A DNA stretch of 64,000 bases from Branchiostoma floridae (lineage: Eukaryota > Chordata > Leptocardii > Amphioxiformes > Branchiostomatidae), in assembly GCF_000003815.2 (NCBI RefSeq), contig NC_049982.1, positions 2,537,928-2,601,927 of the forward strand, read 5' to 3'. Position numbers and translations under genes: made by a program. Positions 1 to 11,900 of this stretch are shown one piece after another. Below the pieces are notes generated by a model. The model was not told the origin of the DNA, made no database searches, and saw nothing but the letters and a program-made list of their open reading frames with translations. How positions within the stretch are numbered: the stretch's first letter is position 1; each line of letters starts with the position of its first letter.

Positions 1-378
1 AAAAAAATTTAAGCAATTGATTGCAACATTATATAACAAAAGGTTATTATGGAAGGCGCAAGTTCGATCCTGTAACCCAAGGCAAAAAGTCGACATCGAC
101 ACAATAATCCTTAAACTTTTTAAAACGTGCAAAGGTGTGACTGACAGAACAACGAGACACACAAGGTGTTTAAAAAATCGTTTGTTTTCTTATCACGTCG
201 TTGAGCGATCTGTCAAATTTTAGGTCGCAAAGAGAGCTCGGCGAGAGCGCCGTCCCAGTGGAAAGGAGGTATTAATGACGAAATACGGATGCGTCGTGAA
301 CCAAAGCCCCCCTCAAACGTAAAGAATTCCATTTTTTTGCTTCAGCATGAACAAGTTACGTTATGAGACGTTGCTGAG

Positions 379-584
379 TAATAGGTTCTTTCACACTTCA
401 CAGTGAAAATAATTGTGAGTAATATGTCAAACACCCCTAACGTGTAAACAGTTCTCGTCTCCACCATTGTCTCGATCCCCAAACGTGTTTTGTTTGTGTC
501 TCAGGAGCTTTCACCTTTGACATATTACCCACAATTCCTACCGCTACACACGCATACTCGGAAGTGTGAAAGAACTTATTTAAG
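379..584. mobile_element. MITE-like element with ~20 bp inverted ends
   Basis: The left end reads AATAGGTTCTTTCACACTTC and the right end, complemented, AAATAAGTTCTTTCACACTTC, with TTTGACATATTACCCACAAT and its complement further in. The right half recurs at 1068-1143. Confidence 0.55.
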
Positions 585-1384
585 GTCGCATAACACAGTA
601 TTTATGGGCGCCCCCCGTGGACAAAAGTAGGTCGGGCACAAAATAGGGCGTCGCAGTTCTTGAAAAGCCATAGAAATTTTTCTGTGTACGTCAGCGAGTC
701 GGAAACTGTACGTGGTGGATAGAAGAGGAATATGTAAGTTTTGAGGCTGTATGAGTTGGGTTACGATGTTTGTTTGGCTGGGTAGAATTTCGCGCACGAA
801 TCCGGTTCCCGCTACCTCCGTGTGTCGGCTGCAGTATGGTGACCTCCGCTGGGGGTCATTTCAAAGTGTTCTTTCTGGGAAAACGAGCAGGCAAACTTTA
901 GCTGATTTTCACATATTTTGTGGATTCAACCCTGAACTCCAACATATTGAATTCTTGTTAATTACTTTTGCACCCTGGTATATTTTTTGAGTCGTCGAAC
1001 CACCTCACTTTGGGGTCCTTAACTATAGAAATCCTCATAGGCGAAAAACTGTGCTCTTAGACCTTATGTCTCAGGGGCATTCACCTTTGACATATTACCC
1101 ACAATTCCGCTACACACGCATACTCGGAAGTGTGAAATAACTTATTCTGGTTGCTCTTCTACTTCGCAGCTGCACCCAGTAGTGACGTTTGGGCCCGCAT
1201 TCTTCACACTTCAGAAGCGACACCTAGCTGCAGTTAACCCAATGGTGATGTTTTGGTCCTCGTGTGCAAAACAGTTAATTAGCTGCCCGAACTTTGACGC
1301 ACGACCTGTGACCTCTCAGTCTTCCTATGTGTCAATGGCGGATAGGGGTTGTGTCATAGCGCCTCCGTCAATGGAGTGCCTTAC

Positions 1385-1544
1385 CTGTACACAGAGCCCA
1401 GAGGTCGAACTGCCCCTCCCCCGACACTATGTCACTAGTCTGGTGGTCAATCCCGTACGCACCGTCCCCGGATCTCCAGTGGCGACGGTACAGGAACACG
1501 TCATCCAGCTCCGGGCAGTTCCACGATCCCGCACCTGGGCACAC
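1385..1544 (-). CDS. Gene F exon 3: second half of the N-terminal domain
   Basis: It is 160 nt, phase 0 in and phase 1 out, exactly the size of the equivalent exon in gene A (51793-51952). The acceptor is TATATCTTCAG and the donor is ACAG/GTAAGG. It reads CPELDDVFLYRRHWRSGDGA and later WALCTG, matching [10 protein letters not shown]...NMYALCAG of gene E. The first ~55 nt of this exon recur, degenerate, in the neighbouring minisatellite. Confidence 0.7.
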
Positions 1545-4500
1545 CTGAAGATATAACGTCACAGCGTTACAGGTACAGGAACACGTCATCCAGCTCCGGG
1601 CAGTTCCACGAGTCCGCACCTGGGCACACCTGAAGATATAACGTCACAGCGTTACAGGTACAGGAACACGTCATCCAGCACACCTGGGGAGCTATAACGT
1701 CACAACTTTACAGGTACAGGAATACGTCATCCAGCACACCTGGGGAGTTATAACGTCACAACGTCACAGGTACAGGAACACGTCATCAGGCACACCTGGG
1801 GAGTTATAACGTCACAACGTTACAGGTACAGGAACACGTCATCAGGCACACCTGGGGAGTTATAACGTCACAACTTTACAGGTACAGGAACACGTCATCA
1901 GGCACACCTGGGGAGTTATAACGTCACAACTTTACAGGTACAGGAACACGTCATCAGGCACACCTGGGGAGCTATAACGTCACAACTTCACAGGTACAGG
2001 AATACGTCATCCAGAACACCTGGGGAGTTATAACGTCACAACTTTACAGGTACAGGAACACGTCATCCAGCACACCTGAGGAGTTATAACGTCACAACGT
2101 TACAGGTACAGGAATACGTCATCCAGAACACCTGGGGAGTTATAACGTCACAACTTTACAGGTACAGGAACACGTCATCCAGCTCGGGGCAGTTCCACGA
2201 GTCCTCACCTGTTCACACCTGGGGAGTTATAACGTCACAACGTTACAGGTACAGAAACACGTCATCTGGCACACCTGGGGAGTTATAACGTCACAACGTT
2301 ACAGGTACAGAAACACGTCATCTGGCACACCTGGGGAGTTATAACGTCACAACGTAACAGGTACAGAAACACGTCATCTGGCACACCTGGGGAGTTATAA
2401 CGTCACAACGTAACAGGTACAGAAACACGCCATCTGGCACACCTGGGGAGTTATAACGTCACAACGTAACAGGTACAGAAACACGTCATCTGGCACACCT
2501 GGGGAGTTATAACGTCACAACGTTACAGGTACAGGAACACGTCATCCAGCTCGGCACAGTTCCACGAGTCCACATCTGGGCACACCTGGGGACGGTTCTA
2601 TCTGTCTGTATCGCCCGTACATACTTATATATTGCCCTAGTGCATAACCCGCAAGCTTTTGTATCTGTAACTCTTAACACTGTGACCGGTTTTTGTACCT
2701 GTATCTGTGCATCATCATCATCGTTCGTTCGTGCCGGTTGCATGGATAAACAATTAGTATGATCACTCTTCTCTACATGACACTCCAGCTTCTGTATCTG
2801 CTTCTGTATCTGCGTAATTATACCACACTGCATTCTATTTATGTCATACAACCCATCCCCCAAACCAAAACATGTCTCATTGCAAAATGCACCCTAGTAG
2901 AAAAGTTCGTGTCCTTAAACAAACTAAAACCAATTTAACAGGTATTCTAACATCCGAATCCAGTATTCAAATTTTCCAGAACGACCCTGCTTGCCAAGTG
3001 CGTTCGAATCATTCTATAGAGGCCCGTGTGATTAGAGTAGAACCCCATGTGATAACCCGCGTTATCTCTCGGCCTGTAACACTCGAACGCTATCACGGTC
3101 TAAGTATGACATTATATAGTCACCAACCTCGTAAGCGATGACGCTGAAGGTGTAACAGTTGGAACTGACAGTATCGAACGCGACGCAGTCGGGGGAGTAA
3201 TGCCGGCTGTTGGAACAGCCGTCGCCACCCCTGAAGAAACACGGGTACCCCATGCCAAGCCCCTCGCACGTGGCCTTGACGTTGAAGTTGGTCATCTCGC
3301 CCGACACACGAACCTTGTGGAACGCTAGTCCACCCAGGGTGGTCAGGTAGACAGTCTCACCTGGGCGGAATTAGGGTGCAACAATAAGCAAAACATAGCG
3401 CACACAACAAGGCTTGACATATACAAATCTTTATTGACAGGACAAAAGCACAGCGGTTTTCGTAAGGTCTGCATGTATAACAACTACTTACAGTACAGCT
3501 AAACACACTTGTACATATATGGATATCTATAGGTATGAACAAATCAACATATAGGGACTAGCATGTCATTTACACTATTGCTTCTACGGCATAGATATTC
3601 TTGGATATATTTGCCTACTTGTACACAGTGAGGTTATCGCTATCCAGAATGTAGTTCAGTTTATCGTTCGTACAAAGAGTAGCGAATTCTTTAGAGCAAG
3701 CGGAAAGTAATGTGAACAGCGGCGTTTGTCATTATATCGAGAAAGGAGGAGGAACGCCCGCCTCACCTTTTTCTATAAAGTAGTCAACAATAATATTAAT
3801 ATAGACGCCAGCAATATTCTGAAACCTGCCCAAGGGCGCACCCGGGGTAGTCACGACTACAAATATCAACACATATTCGCACGCACCGACATTTACAAAC
3901 ACTCTTTTTTCCCACGCACAATTCCCGAGTGGAACGCCCTGCCTGGCACGGTTGTAAGTTCTCCCAACGTTGAGCACTTCCGTGCCAGCCAGGCGGCCTG
4001 CCCGCCCTAACCCGGGAGCCTCAGCCACCCCCCCCCTACTTTGATCCTCGCGGGGTCATTTGGGGGGAACACCATGTAGATGTAGATGTAGATGTAGATG
4101 TAGATGAGAACAATCCATTACAAAGTGACGTTCGTCTTCGATCTCATTTGGGCAGAATGGACAAAACCAATCAGGACTCCCTGGTAGCTACTTATGATGA
4201 TACGACGGGAGGCTCGATCATTTGTCACATTTGCTTTCCCGTCCGAGTGAATGTTCCAACACGTCATTTACTGATAGGGCGGATGTAAAAAGGAAATTTC
4301 ACCATCATCAATACTGGCCGAAGGAGGCATTGTCACATGTGTGATACAGTTTTCGCGCAAGACACGCATGTACACATATTAGCTTATAACAGTTACTTAC
4401 TGAGTAAACCTTACTCCATCTATAATTACTTTACTTGATTATTTAACCTTGTTATATATCGAGACACTTTGGCACCGATCAAGTGCCAAGAAACAAGAGT

Positions 4501-4735
4501 CAACACAACGTTTCCGTCACAAGACTGTTGCACTTGGCACGCGATACCAGCGACTGGCCAAATAATGTTCTCAGTTTACTGTCTTGAATATACTGAATGA
4601 CGTATAATATCAGTACTACAGGTACAATGTATGGTTAGTGATCATAATCAATCACATACCTTGGGACGGAGAGACGCCCGTAGTAAAGAAGACACAGAAA
4701 AGCAAAAAGCCTAACATGTTATAAACGGGGAACAT
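1385..4735 (-). CDS. Gene F: partial secreted mosaic protein (signal peptide + N-terminal eight-cysteine domain)
   Basis: Exons, read from high to low coordinates: 4660-4735, 3128-3360, 1385-1544; the 3' part lies beyond the left edge. Exon 1 encodes a hydrophobic leader (MFPVYNMLGFLLFC..., 25 codons) ending SPSQ with donor GTATGT in phase 1. A second in-frame Met at residue 7 could be the true start. Exon 2 (phase 1 to 0) holds the core VSGEMTNFNVKATCEGLG. Exon 3 (phase 0 to 1) begins VCPGAGSWNC and ends ALCT-G. The protein is inferred to be secreted and to have continued into EGF and lectin modules as in the paralogs, but no EGF exon is seen in 1-1384. The intron between exons 2 and 3 carries a minisatellite derived from the edge of exon 3. 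The molecular role of the domain is unknown to me. Confidence 0.7.
1487..2600. repeat. Minisatellite (56 bp unit, a few ~85 bp units) built from an exon/acceptor edge
   Basis: About 18 head-to-tail units. Most are 56 bp; longer units (~85 bp) occur at about 1571-1655, 2158-2245 and 2526-2600. On the minus strand each short unit contains CTCCCCAG/GTGTGC followed by GATGACGTGTTCCTGTACC, i.e. a splice acceptor plus the start of gene F exon 3, followed by GTGACGTTATAA-like intron sequence. The long units keep more exon sequence (TGGAACTGCCC...GAGCTG). The array therefore grew from the 5' border of the coding exon into the intron. Confidence 0.85.
2940..3090. repeat. Dispersed repeat copy (also at 13190-13365)
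   Basis: The stretch with GTGTGATTAGAGTAGAACCC and GTGATAACCCGCGTTATC is similar to 13195-13360 (GTGTGATACAACTTAGAACC, GTGATACGGAAAGTTATCAC). It is probably a short interspersed or DNA element of unknown class. Confidence 0.35.
3128..3360 (-). CDS. Gene F exon 2: first half of the N-terminal domain
   Basis: It starts after acceptor CCGCCCAG in phase 1 and ends ...VIAYE before donor GTTGGT in phase 0. Cysteines fall at TCEG, YPC, DGC, PDC and SNC. It is interrupted by an intron at the same residue as gene A, while genes B and E carry the whole domain on one exon. Confidence 0.7.
3640..4107 (+). mobile_element. 5'-truncated non-LTR retrotransposon, reverse transcriptase C-terminus
   Basis: The frame from 3726 reads RRRNARLTFFYKVVNN, then TRGSHDYKYQ, then SFFPRTIPEWNALPGTVVSS, the typical C-terminal tail of CR1/L2-type LINE reverse transcriptases, ending in a stop near 4008. 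A short 3' UTR follows and ends in a (GATGTA)n tail at 4074-4107. The element is antisense to gene F, in its first intron. It is a remnant with no upstream domains. Confidence 0.75.
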
Positions 4736-4860
4736 GCGGCTCCACCGTCTTTTCTGAATAAGTGGCTTATGTGTGAACGGTTGGCTTGAGGTTGTCCTTC
4801 TCCACATACTCTACATACTGCTGTAGAGGGTAACACTGAACTGTCAACTGGCTTGCACAC

Positions 4861-4868
4861 TATTTATA
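4861..4868 (-). promoter_or_regulatory. TATA box candidate for gene F
   Basis: The minus strand reads GGTATAAATAG about 125 bp upstream of the gene F start codon. It is the best TATA match in the region. Confidence 0.4.
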
Positions 4869-5876
4869 CCGGCGTCTGCCTATTTTGGTAACGTTTGTAA
4901 ATATTGATCCAAGGTTTTCCACAGAATCCACAGCCCTTGCCGCTCTGTACGTACCATGAACACAACCAACTTCTCTGAAGTATAACTGAATGGAGTTTGA
5001 AGTGAGAAAATAGTGAGCTTCTATTCCATCATTGCTAACCGAGATTTTGCCTCCAATCAATTCTATCAACAATCACCTGCTGATATTACCTTCAGTCTAT
5101 CCAAACAATTTATTTCATCGGACTAAAACACTTTTAGCTTCAGAGTTTAGAGACTGTTTCAGCCCTGAGAAAATGGAGGGGGGCTATGTCGTGAGGGACT
5201 TTCTCTTACACCGTCTGTGAGTTTATATCATAAGGAATGGCTATAATTCATGAACAGTGTGTGGTCAATGATGCACTTTGGTAGAGCTACCCAAGACTAT
5301 GGAGGATGGAGGCTAAATAAAAATTCCAAAAAATGATTTTTGCATCCATTTATTTGAGTCTACATGTGAGAGGAAAGTGTGGAATATTTCAGACTGGTAA
5401 GCAAAGAAACTAAGCATTTTTTTCCGAACAGCGTTTTAAAGATGTGATTTTCTTTACTTTTTGTGGGGTCATTAAAAGATATTACGCTCATCCTTTATTG
5501 TAGTACACATCTTGCAAATTAATTACATACTATACCTATGCACCTTACTATCAAAGCATCACACAAGCAACACCCAATCGGTGTAGACATCCGCAGATGC
5601 TAATGAAACCATTTTGTTACAACTGCACATTTCGTTAGAATAATGCACACCTATATTTTTTTACCATTATCACGTTCGGGGCACTGCTGTAATTGAGTGT
5701 ACACACATACACCTAGGCGCAGAAGTAAGAAAATCTAGAAGTTTGCGAACAGCGAAAGTATGAGTAAGAAATCTAAGGTTTTGGATATGCTTTAGTTTAA
5801 TTTGGGATTTTGTCATCGTATTTAGTTGTGTGTTCCGGTCCTGGTCCGTCTGTTTTAGGTGAGACACGTCGGAAAG

Positions 5877-5992
5877 TTATCCAGCTCGGCAGGAGAAAGA
5901 TGTCGGCCCCTCCTCCTTGCAGTACAGTCCGTCAGGACAGGAGGCGCTGCTGCATGCATAGGGGTTCGCCAGCCTGGTGCCGGTGGTGCCAG
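5877..5992 (-). CDS. Gene E terminal exon: truncated EGF-like module, RAG-type end
   Basis: It has acceptor TTTCTGCAG, then [17 protein letters not shown], and ends SFSCRAG-stop. Cysteine spacing is C-x4-C-x5-C-x9-C, the first four cysteines of an EGF without the last two. It is 116 nt, the same as the gene B terminal exon. Confidence 0.8.
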
Positions 5993-8900
5993 CTGCAGAA
6001 ACAATTAAATTTAGCTCGATGTGATAATTTTTACAAAAAAATAAACGTGCATTCTATATCACGGTGCTATTTGTCTTGTCCGTCGAACTGGTTTGAAATT
6101 ACTTCAATTTACATGCTTATCGTACGTTGCTGTTTATGCTACCATTGCTCCTAACGTGGATGAGTTAACTCTTCAGTTGAATCATAGGATCGATATCATT
6201 AAAGGTAACACGGCGATGAAAATGAAGGACTTGGATTTCGTCATAAAGCCGATTCCGAGTCTATGCGTAACTAGGGTTCCACCAACACATATTTTCGCCA
6301 AATAAACAATTTTTTAATGACGATTGTTGTTTTTGAAATGTTGTTAATTTTGGAAAATAAATATTTAATGAAATGCTTTTGTAATGTGAGTTTTTGAAAT
6401 TTATGTGTCTTGTTTTGGAATGCAGTGAATTTATATTGTGTATTTTTGCCTGCATTTGAAATGGTTGCATAGTTTTTGGTATGTCTGTGTGTGTGTATCT
6501 GTCTGTTTGTCTGTGTTTTTGCATTTTTGTGGTCAGCAAAAACTTAAGTATCTTTGGATGGATTGTAATGATACTTGGTATGTGTTTTTTTTTTACTTGG
6601 ACATGATATGTTTTTTTTGCTTGGTTACAGGAACGTTGTATTTACATGATAGTTAGCAAATTGTTAATTTTGGTAGAGATGCACCTTTTAAATTGTCAAT
6701 TATGCAAAGTTGGAGTTAACTAGCATGCTTATTTAGGATAGCAGAATTCAGACTTTAAACGTGGTCCGTTGTTATTTGCTTGTAGCAAAACGAAAACACG
6801 CAATGGATTTTTTCTATTGTATTGATGACGAGTTGTAACTTTTTCATGATCAGTTAGCTGAACGGTTTGAATTTCTTTGGATATAGTTCTCATAGTAGTG
6901 TTATACTATTAGGATGTCTATGGTATATTTGAGTGAAATTATAATTATCATTTTATACAAAGTGCCCNNNNNNNNNNNNNNNNNNNNNNNNNNNNNNNNN
7001 NNNNNNNNNNNNNNNNNNNNNNNNNNNNNNNNNNNNNNNNNNNNNNNNNNNNNNNNNNNNNNNNNNNNNNNNNNNNNNNNNNNNNNNNNNNNNNNNNNNN
7101 NNNNNNNNNNNNNNNNNNNNNNNNNNNNNNNNNNNNNNNNNNNNNNNNNNNNNNNNNNNNNNNNNNNNNNNNNNNNNNNNNNNNNNNNNNNNNNNNNNNN
7201 NNNNNNNNNNNNNNNNNNNNNNNNNNNNNNNNNNNNNNNNNNNNNNNNNNNNNNNNNNNNNNNNNNNNNNNNNNNNNNNNNNNNNNNNNNNNNNNNNNNN
7301 NNNNNNNNNNNNNNNNNNNNNNNNNNNNNNNNNNNNNNNNNNNNNNNNNNNNNNNNNNNNNNNNNNNNNNNNNNNNNNNNNNNNNNNNNNNNNNNNNNNN
7401 NNNNNNNNNNNNNNNNNNNNNNNNNNNNNNNNNNNNNNNNNNNNNNNNNNNNNNNNNNNNNNNNNNNNNNNNNNNNNNNNNNNNNNNNNNNNNNNNNNNN
7501 NNNNNNNNNNNNNNNNNNNNNNNNNNNNNNNNNNNNNNNNNNNNNNNNNNNNNNNNNNNNNNNNNNNNNNNNNNNNNNNNNNNNNNNNNNNNNNNNNNNN
7601 NNNNNNNNNNNNNNNNNNNNNNNNNNNNNNNNNNNNNNNNNNNNNNNNNNNNNNNNNNNNNNNNNNNNNNNNNNNNNNNNNNNNNNNNNNNNNNNNNNNN
7701 NNNNNNNNNNNNNNNNNNNNNNNNNNNNNNNNNNNNNNNNNNNNNNNNNNNNNNNNNNNNNNNNNNNNNNNNNNNNNNNNNNNNNNNNNNNNNNNNNNAT
7801 AGATTAATTAAAGCATATTCTTGGTAGTCCTTCGTTATAAAAGATGACAATTAAAGATCACATTTAGATGAAAGATGACTCGTGAGATTAAGATATTTTA
7901 GAAAAATGTATTCACCTAATTCACAGTTCTCTCCGCCATACCCGGTAGCGCACAGACAACTGTAAGAACTGACTTGATCCTTGCAGGTTCCGCCATGTTG
8001 GCAGGGAGTGGAGGCGCAATCGTCAATGTCTACATAGTGATATACACCTCCATGAGGTAAGTTTATCAACATACAGGGTACTGTTTGGTGCAAAACAAAA
8101 TAGCAGAATGACTAAGATCATGATGAAAACCTAACGTGCGTTAACTTTCAAATAGTGATTTCTATGATAAGTCATGTCAGTCAGCATATGGCTTCCACAC
8201 TTTGTTTAGCTGAGCAGTTGTAATTGCCAACAGAAACTTACTGATTTGACAGAACTCGCCCTCGAACCCATCAGGACAGTCGCAGAAGGTGCTGGAGCCG
8301 TTGAAGCAGGAGGTGCAGTTTCCGCCATTCTGACACATGTTTGGTTCACAGGGTTTGAGTTCTGTAAGTGTAGAACAAATTAAGATCACAATGGTGCTTT
8401 ATATTTATGAATTTATGCTTTAAGACATTTGCTTAATGAGAACAACAATATTCTATTTGAGTGTACATAAAGAATGATGTTTGATTTGAGTGTGTTTTAT
8501 GTACCTGACTCGCAGACGTAGTTGTGTTGCTCCGTGCAGAAAACAGTCTTTGCTTGGTAGTTGTTGGAGCTGTCCAGGAGAACACACAGGTCCAACGGGG
8601 ACGAAGGTTCGCCTGCCATCCACTGTAGGGACCCTATTCAGAATAATCAAGAACAACCGAAAAACAACTTATTCATAAGTATCTTCAAGTATTAAAACGC
8701 AAAGTTTAAGTGTCAAGCATAAATACGTGTTCTTTAATAAACCCTCAGACGAATCATTGGAACATTCTATCAATGTTCTAAAACGGATCTATTTAACAAT
8801 GTTAAAAGAACTAATTTTGTTTTGTATCATCCATAGCACGATATCTTCATACCTGATGCAAGAGTACCATCGCTGTGGAGGATGGGTAGCGGCGCTGTTT

Positions 8901-11900
8901 TCATGGCCAGCCAGGTGGAAGCAAAAGTGGTGGCCGCGATCATGTTCGCCAGGAACTGTTGCTCGTTCTCGTCTTTCACATCCACCATGAGGCTGTCAGC
9001 AGCACGGCAGGTTCGTGTGGCTTCAAGATGGGTAGCCGTTGAAGTCGAAAACTGGTAGCAGTCTTCAGGAGAAGATACTGGAGTTCACAAATAGTAATTA
9101 GCAATTTGAAGGCCAAATATATGACAATGTGTTTAATTTTTATCCATCACACTTCTTTCCCAAACATCTGAGTGGGGTGAGGAGCGCTCCCGGTGCCCAG
9201 CCTACCGTGCCGGGCACGAAAGGCCGGGCACGAGGGGCTGGCCACAGGGGGCCGACTGTACCATTATACGTGTGAAGGGCCTTTCCTAACTGGGAAAAAT
9301 AATTTTTTTATGTTTTCTATCGCTAGAGCACCCCTTCTGTGATTCTCAATCATCAGGTTTTAACGGGAGCGCTCTTTACCCAGATGAAACATCTCGTAAC
9401 AGAAAAAAAAGGAACTTTGACAACAGCTTGCTTTGAAAGTATTCAAAGGATTTGTTCAAGTCTGAGATTTGCTCAAAATATCTCGAGTAGTCTCGTATCG
9501 CACCGATTTCACAATGCTCTCCTGTGGTATACTTAGTGCAGACACAGCTGTAGCCGTCCACGTGATCCAGGCAGGTCCCTCCCAGCCAGCAAGGGTTGCT
9601 CGCGCACTCGTCGATATCTGACATGGATAAATGTATTACCAATCAGATTTGCTATGCTTTCAAAGATTGAAAGATAGTGGTCAATGTCTATATGTGTCTC
9701 TATCACAGCGACGCTTAAATAATCTTATTGAAATAGTTTAACTGTAATATCCAACACATAAATTGGACTTATTCAAATTTTCGACTGAACAGAACCAGTC
9801 TTTGTCAAGGAATGAACAATCCACTGCTGCCCTGATGTCACGTTATGCAGACAGAACACGTGAGTCAGTACGTAGTGGACTGGTGCTCTTCAGTCGAAAA
9901 TTTGGATGAGTTCCATTTTTGTGGTGGATATTACATTTTAATTATTTTGATAAAGATACAACCGAACTCCTCCTAATGATAGACTATGTGTATTTTGCGA
10001 TAAGAACCACATGCATGTAGAAAATGAAATACATTTTGTCCTAGAGTGTTCACTCTACAATGACCTGCGCAATACATTCGTTAATGCTACACATGTAGAT
10101 CAGAAATATTTGCACTTAACGAAGGAAGGTATGTTCAAATATCTCATGTCATCATCTGACCACGATATACTGGAAAATCTCTGTAAGTTCATCTACAAAT
10201 GTTTTAGGAAGAGAGAGAAGATGCATGTAAACTATAGTATGTGTAAAACTTTGCGTTTACTACCTTTCGTACCAAACTGACTGCATTTAGCCCCAATGGG
10301 GCATGAATATGCAATAAACTTTATTGTCATTGTCATTGTCAATAATGACTTCTACCAACACAAATTAATTTTCAAGCTTTAAGCTCTAATAATCTGTTAA
10401 CATGTGCGTAGACTTCGCTCTTAACCTTTCCCAAATCAAAATAAATCAATCAGAAGGCCCCGTTCCACGTTGGTTATGACGCCGTAACACAAAGATTCCC
10501 GCCAGCCCGGCGTGTATCGCCATTCTGATTGGTCAGAATGAATCGACACCGGCAGCTGTGTCGATTCATTCTGACCAATCAGAACGAGTGATACACACAG
10601 GATATGAAGGCATTGGCCAATTAAAAGGAGCGAAACATATGCCAGAGCAGAGGGAATAAGTACAGACTGCAAGAAGGGGGTAATGGCTAATTCTGTTAAC
10701 ATTGATGTTCTAAAGAGCCAAACACTACAATGTTTCGAATATTTCCTGTGGAAATTTTGGTTTCAAAATGCAATCTGTAATCTCCTTACAAATGTATATA
10801 CCAAAGAACATATGTGAATTTTCAGAAATTCGACAAAGGAATTCACACGTATAGTACCAAGGGATCTATGCGTCTAACATCTATGCGTCGAAAGGGTATG
10901 TCACCCCGTAAGGGGCGGTATAACCCCGTCGTGTGTCAACTTGTGCGAACATGTTTGATCACGTCGGCCTAAATAAATAAAAAATGCGTTATACAAGAGT
11001 TTGCAAGTTTGGGTAGGCTATATGATAATACCGTTAATGACCCGCCTGTTCATCGGTGTACATGGTGTCATAACGCCTGGTCCTTTGCTATAACCACCTC
11101 ATAAAACCACCTCGTTCGCTTCGCTCACTCGGTGGTTTTATTCGGAGGTTATAGCAAAGGACCAGGCGTTATGACACCACATACACCTCGGGGCGGGTCA
11201 TTAACCCTTAATTATATAACTTTGAACATTGCTTGCAGTAAGATGTGGATACTTCAGGTATGACAGCAATTTAGTGTGAAAAAAACAGCTACCCACCTGT
11301 TTCACAAAGAGACCCAGTAAACCCAGGTGCGCAGTGACAAGTGAAGCTGTTCACCCAGTCCTGACATGTAGCTTCATTCTGACAGGGGGCGCTGCTGCAC
11401 TCGTCAATATCTGTAAACGTGCATGAAGTTAGATTCTCTAAAACATAATGCTTTGTCCTTTTTTTAATGATATGAAATTTATTGGACTGCATAAGATATT
11501 TTCCTTTTTCAGGTGCATGGATTTTTATTTTAGTTTTGTAGCTGAAAGCCTACCTGTTTCACAGAGAGTTCCAGTAAACCCATGTGCGCACTGACAGGTG
11601 AAGCTGTTCACTCCATCCTGACATGTAGCTTTATTCTGACAGGGGGCGCTGCTGCACTCGTCAAAATCTGCAAGATAGAAGACCAAGACGCTTGGAAACG
11701 AACTGTGTGTGTGATGTAGGTTGCTGAAAAACTAACTATCAATGTATGATTTGGCAACTTTTGTTACTATTCGTGCCTCTGAGGCTAATAAGGTACGGGA
11801 CTGACGCATGAATGGACAGATGTTACTGTAATACCACTGTTTGATCTTCTATTCTTAAGCTTACCTTCACAGAGAGTTCCAAAAAACCCAGGTGCACACT

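Noticed and set aside
1487-2600. CRISPR-like array
   Set aside because: Repeats are head-to-tail with no unique spacers, in a eukaryotic intron; it is a minisatellite.
6914-7850. Long open frames across 6968-7798
   Set aside because: They consist of N and carry no information.
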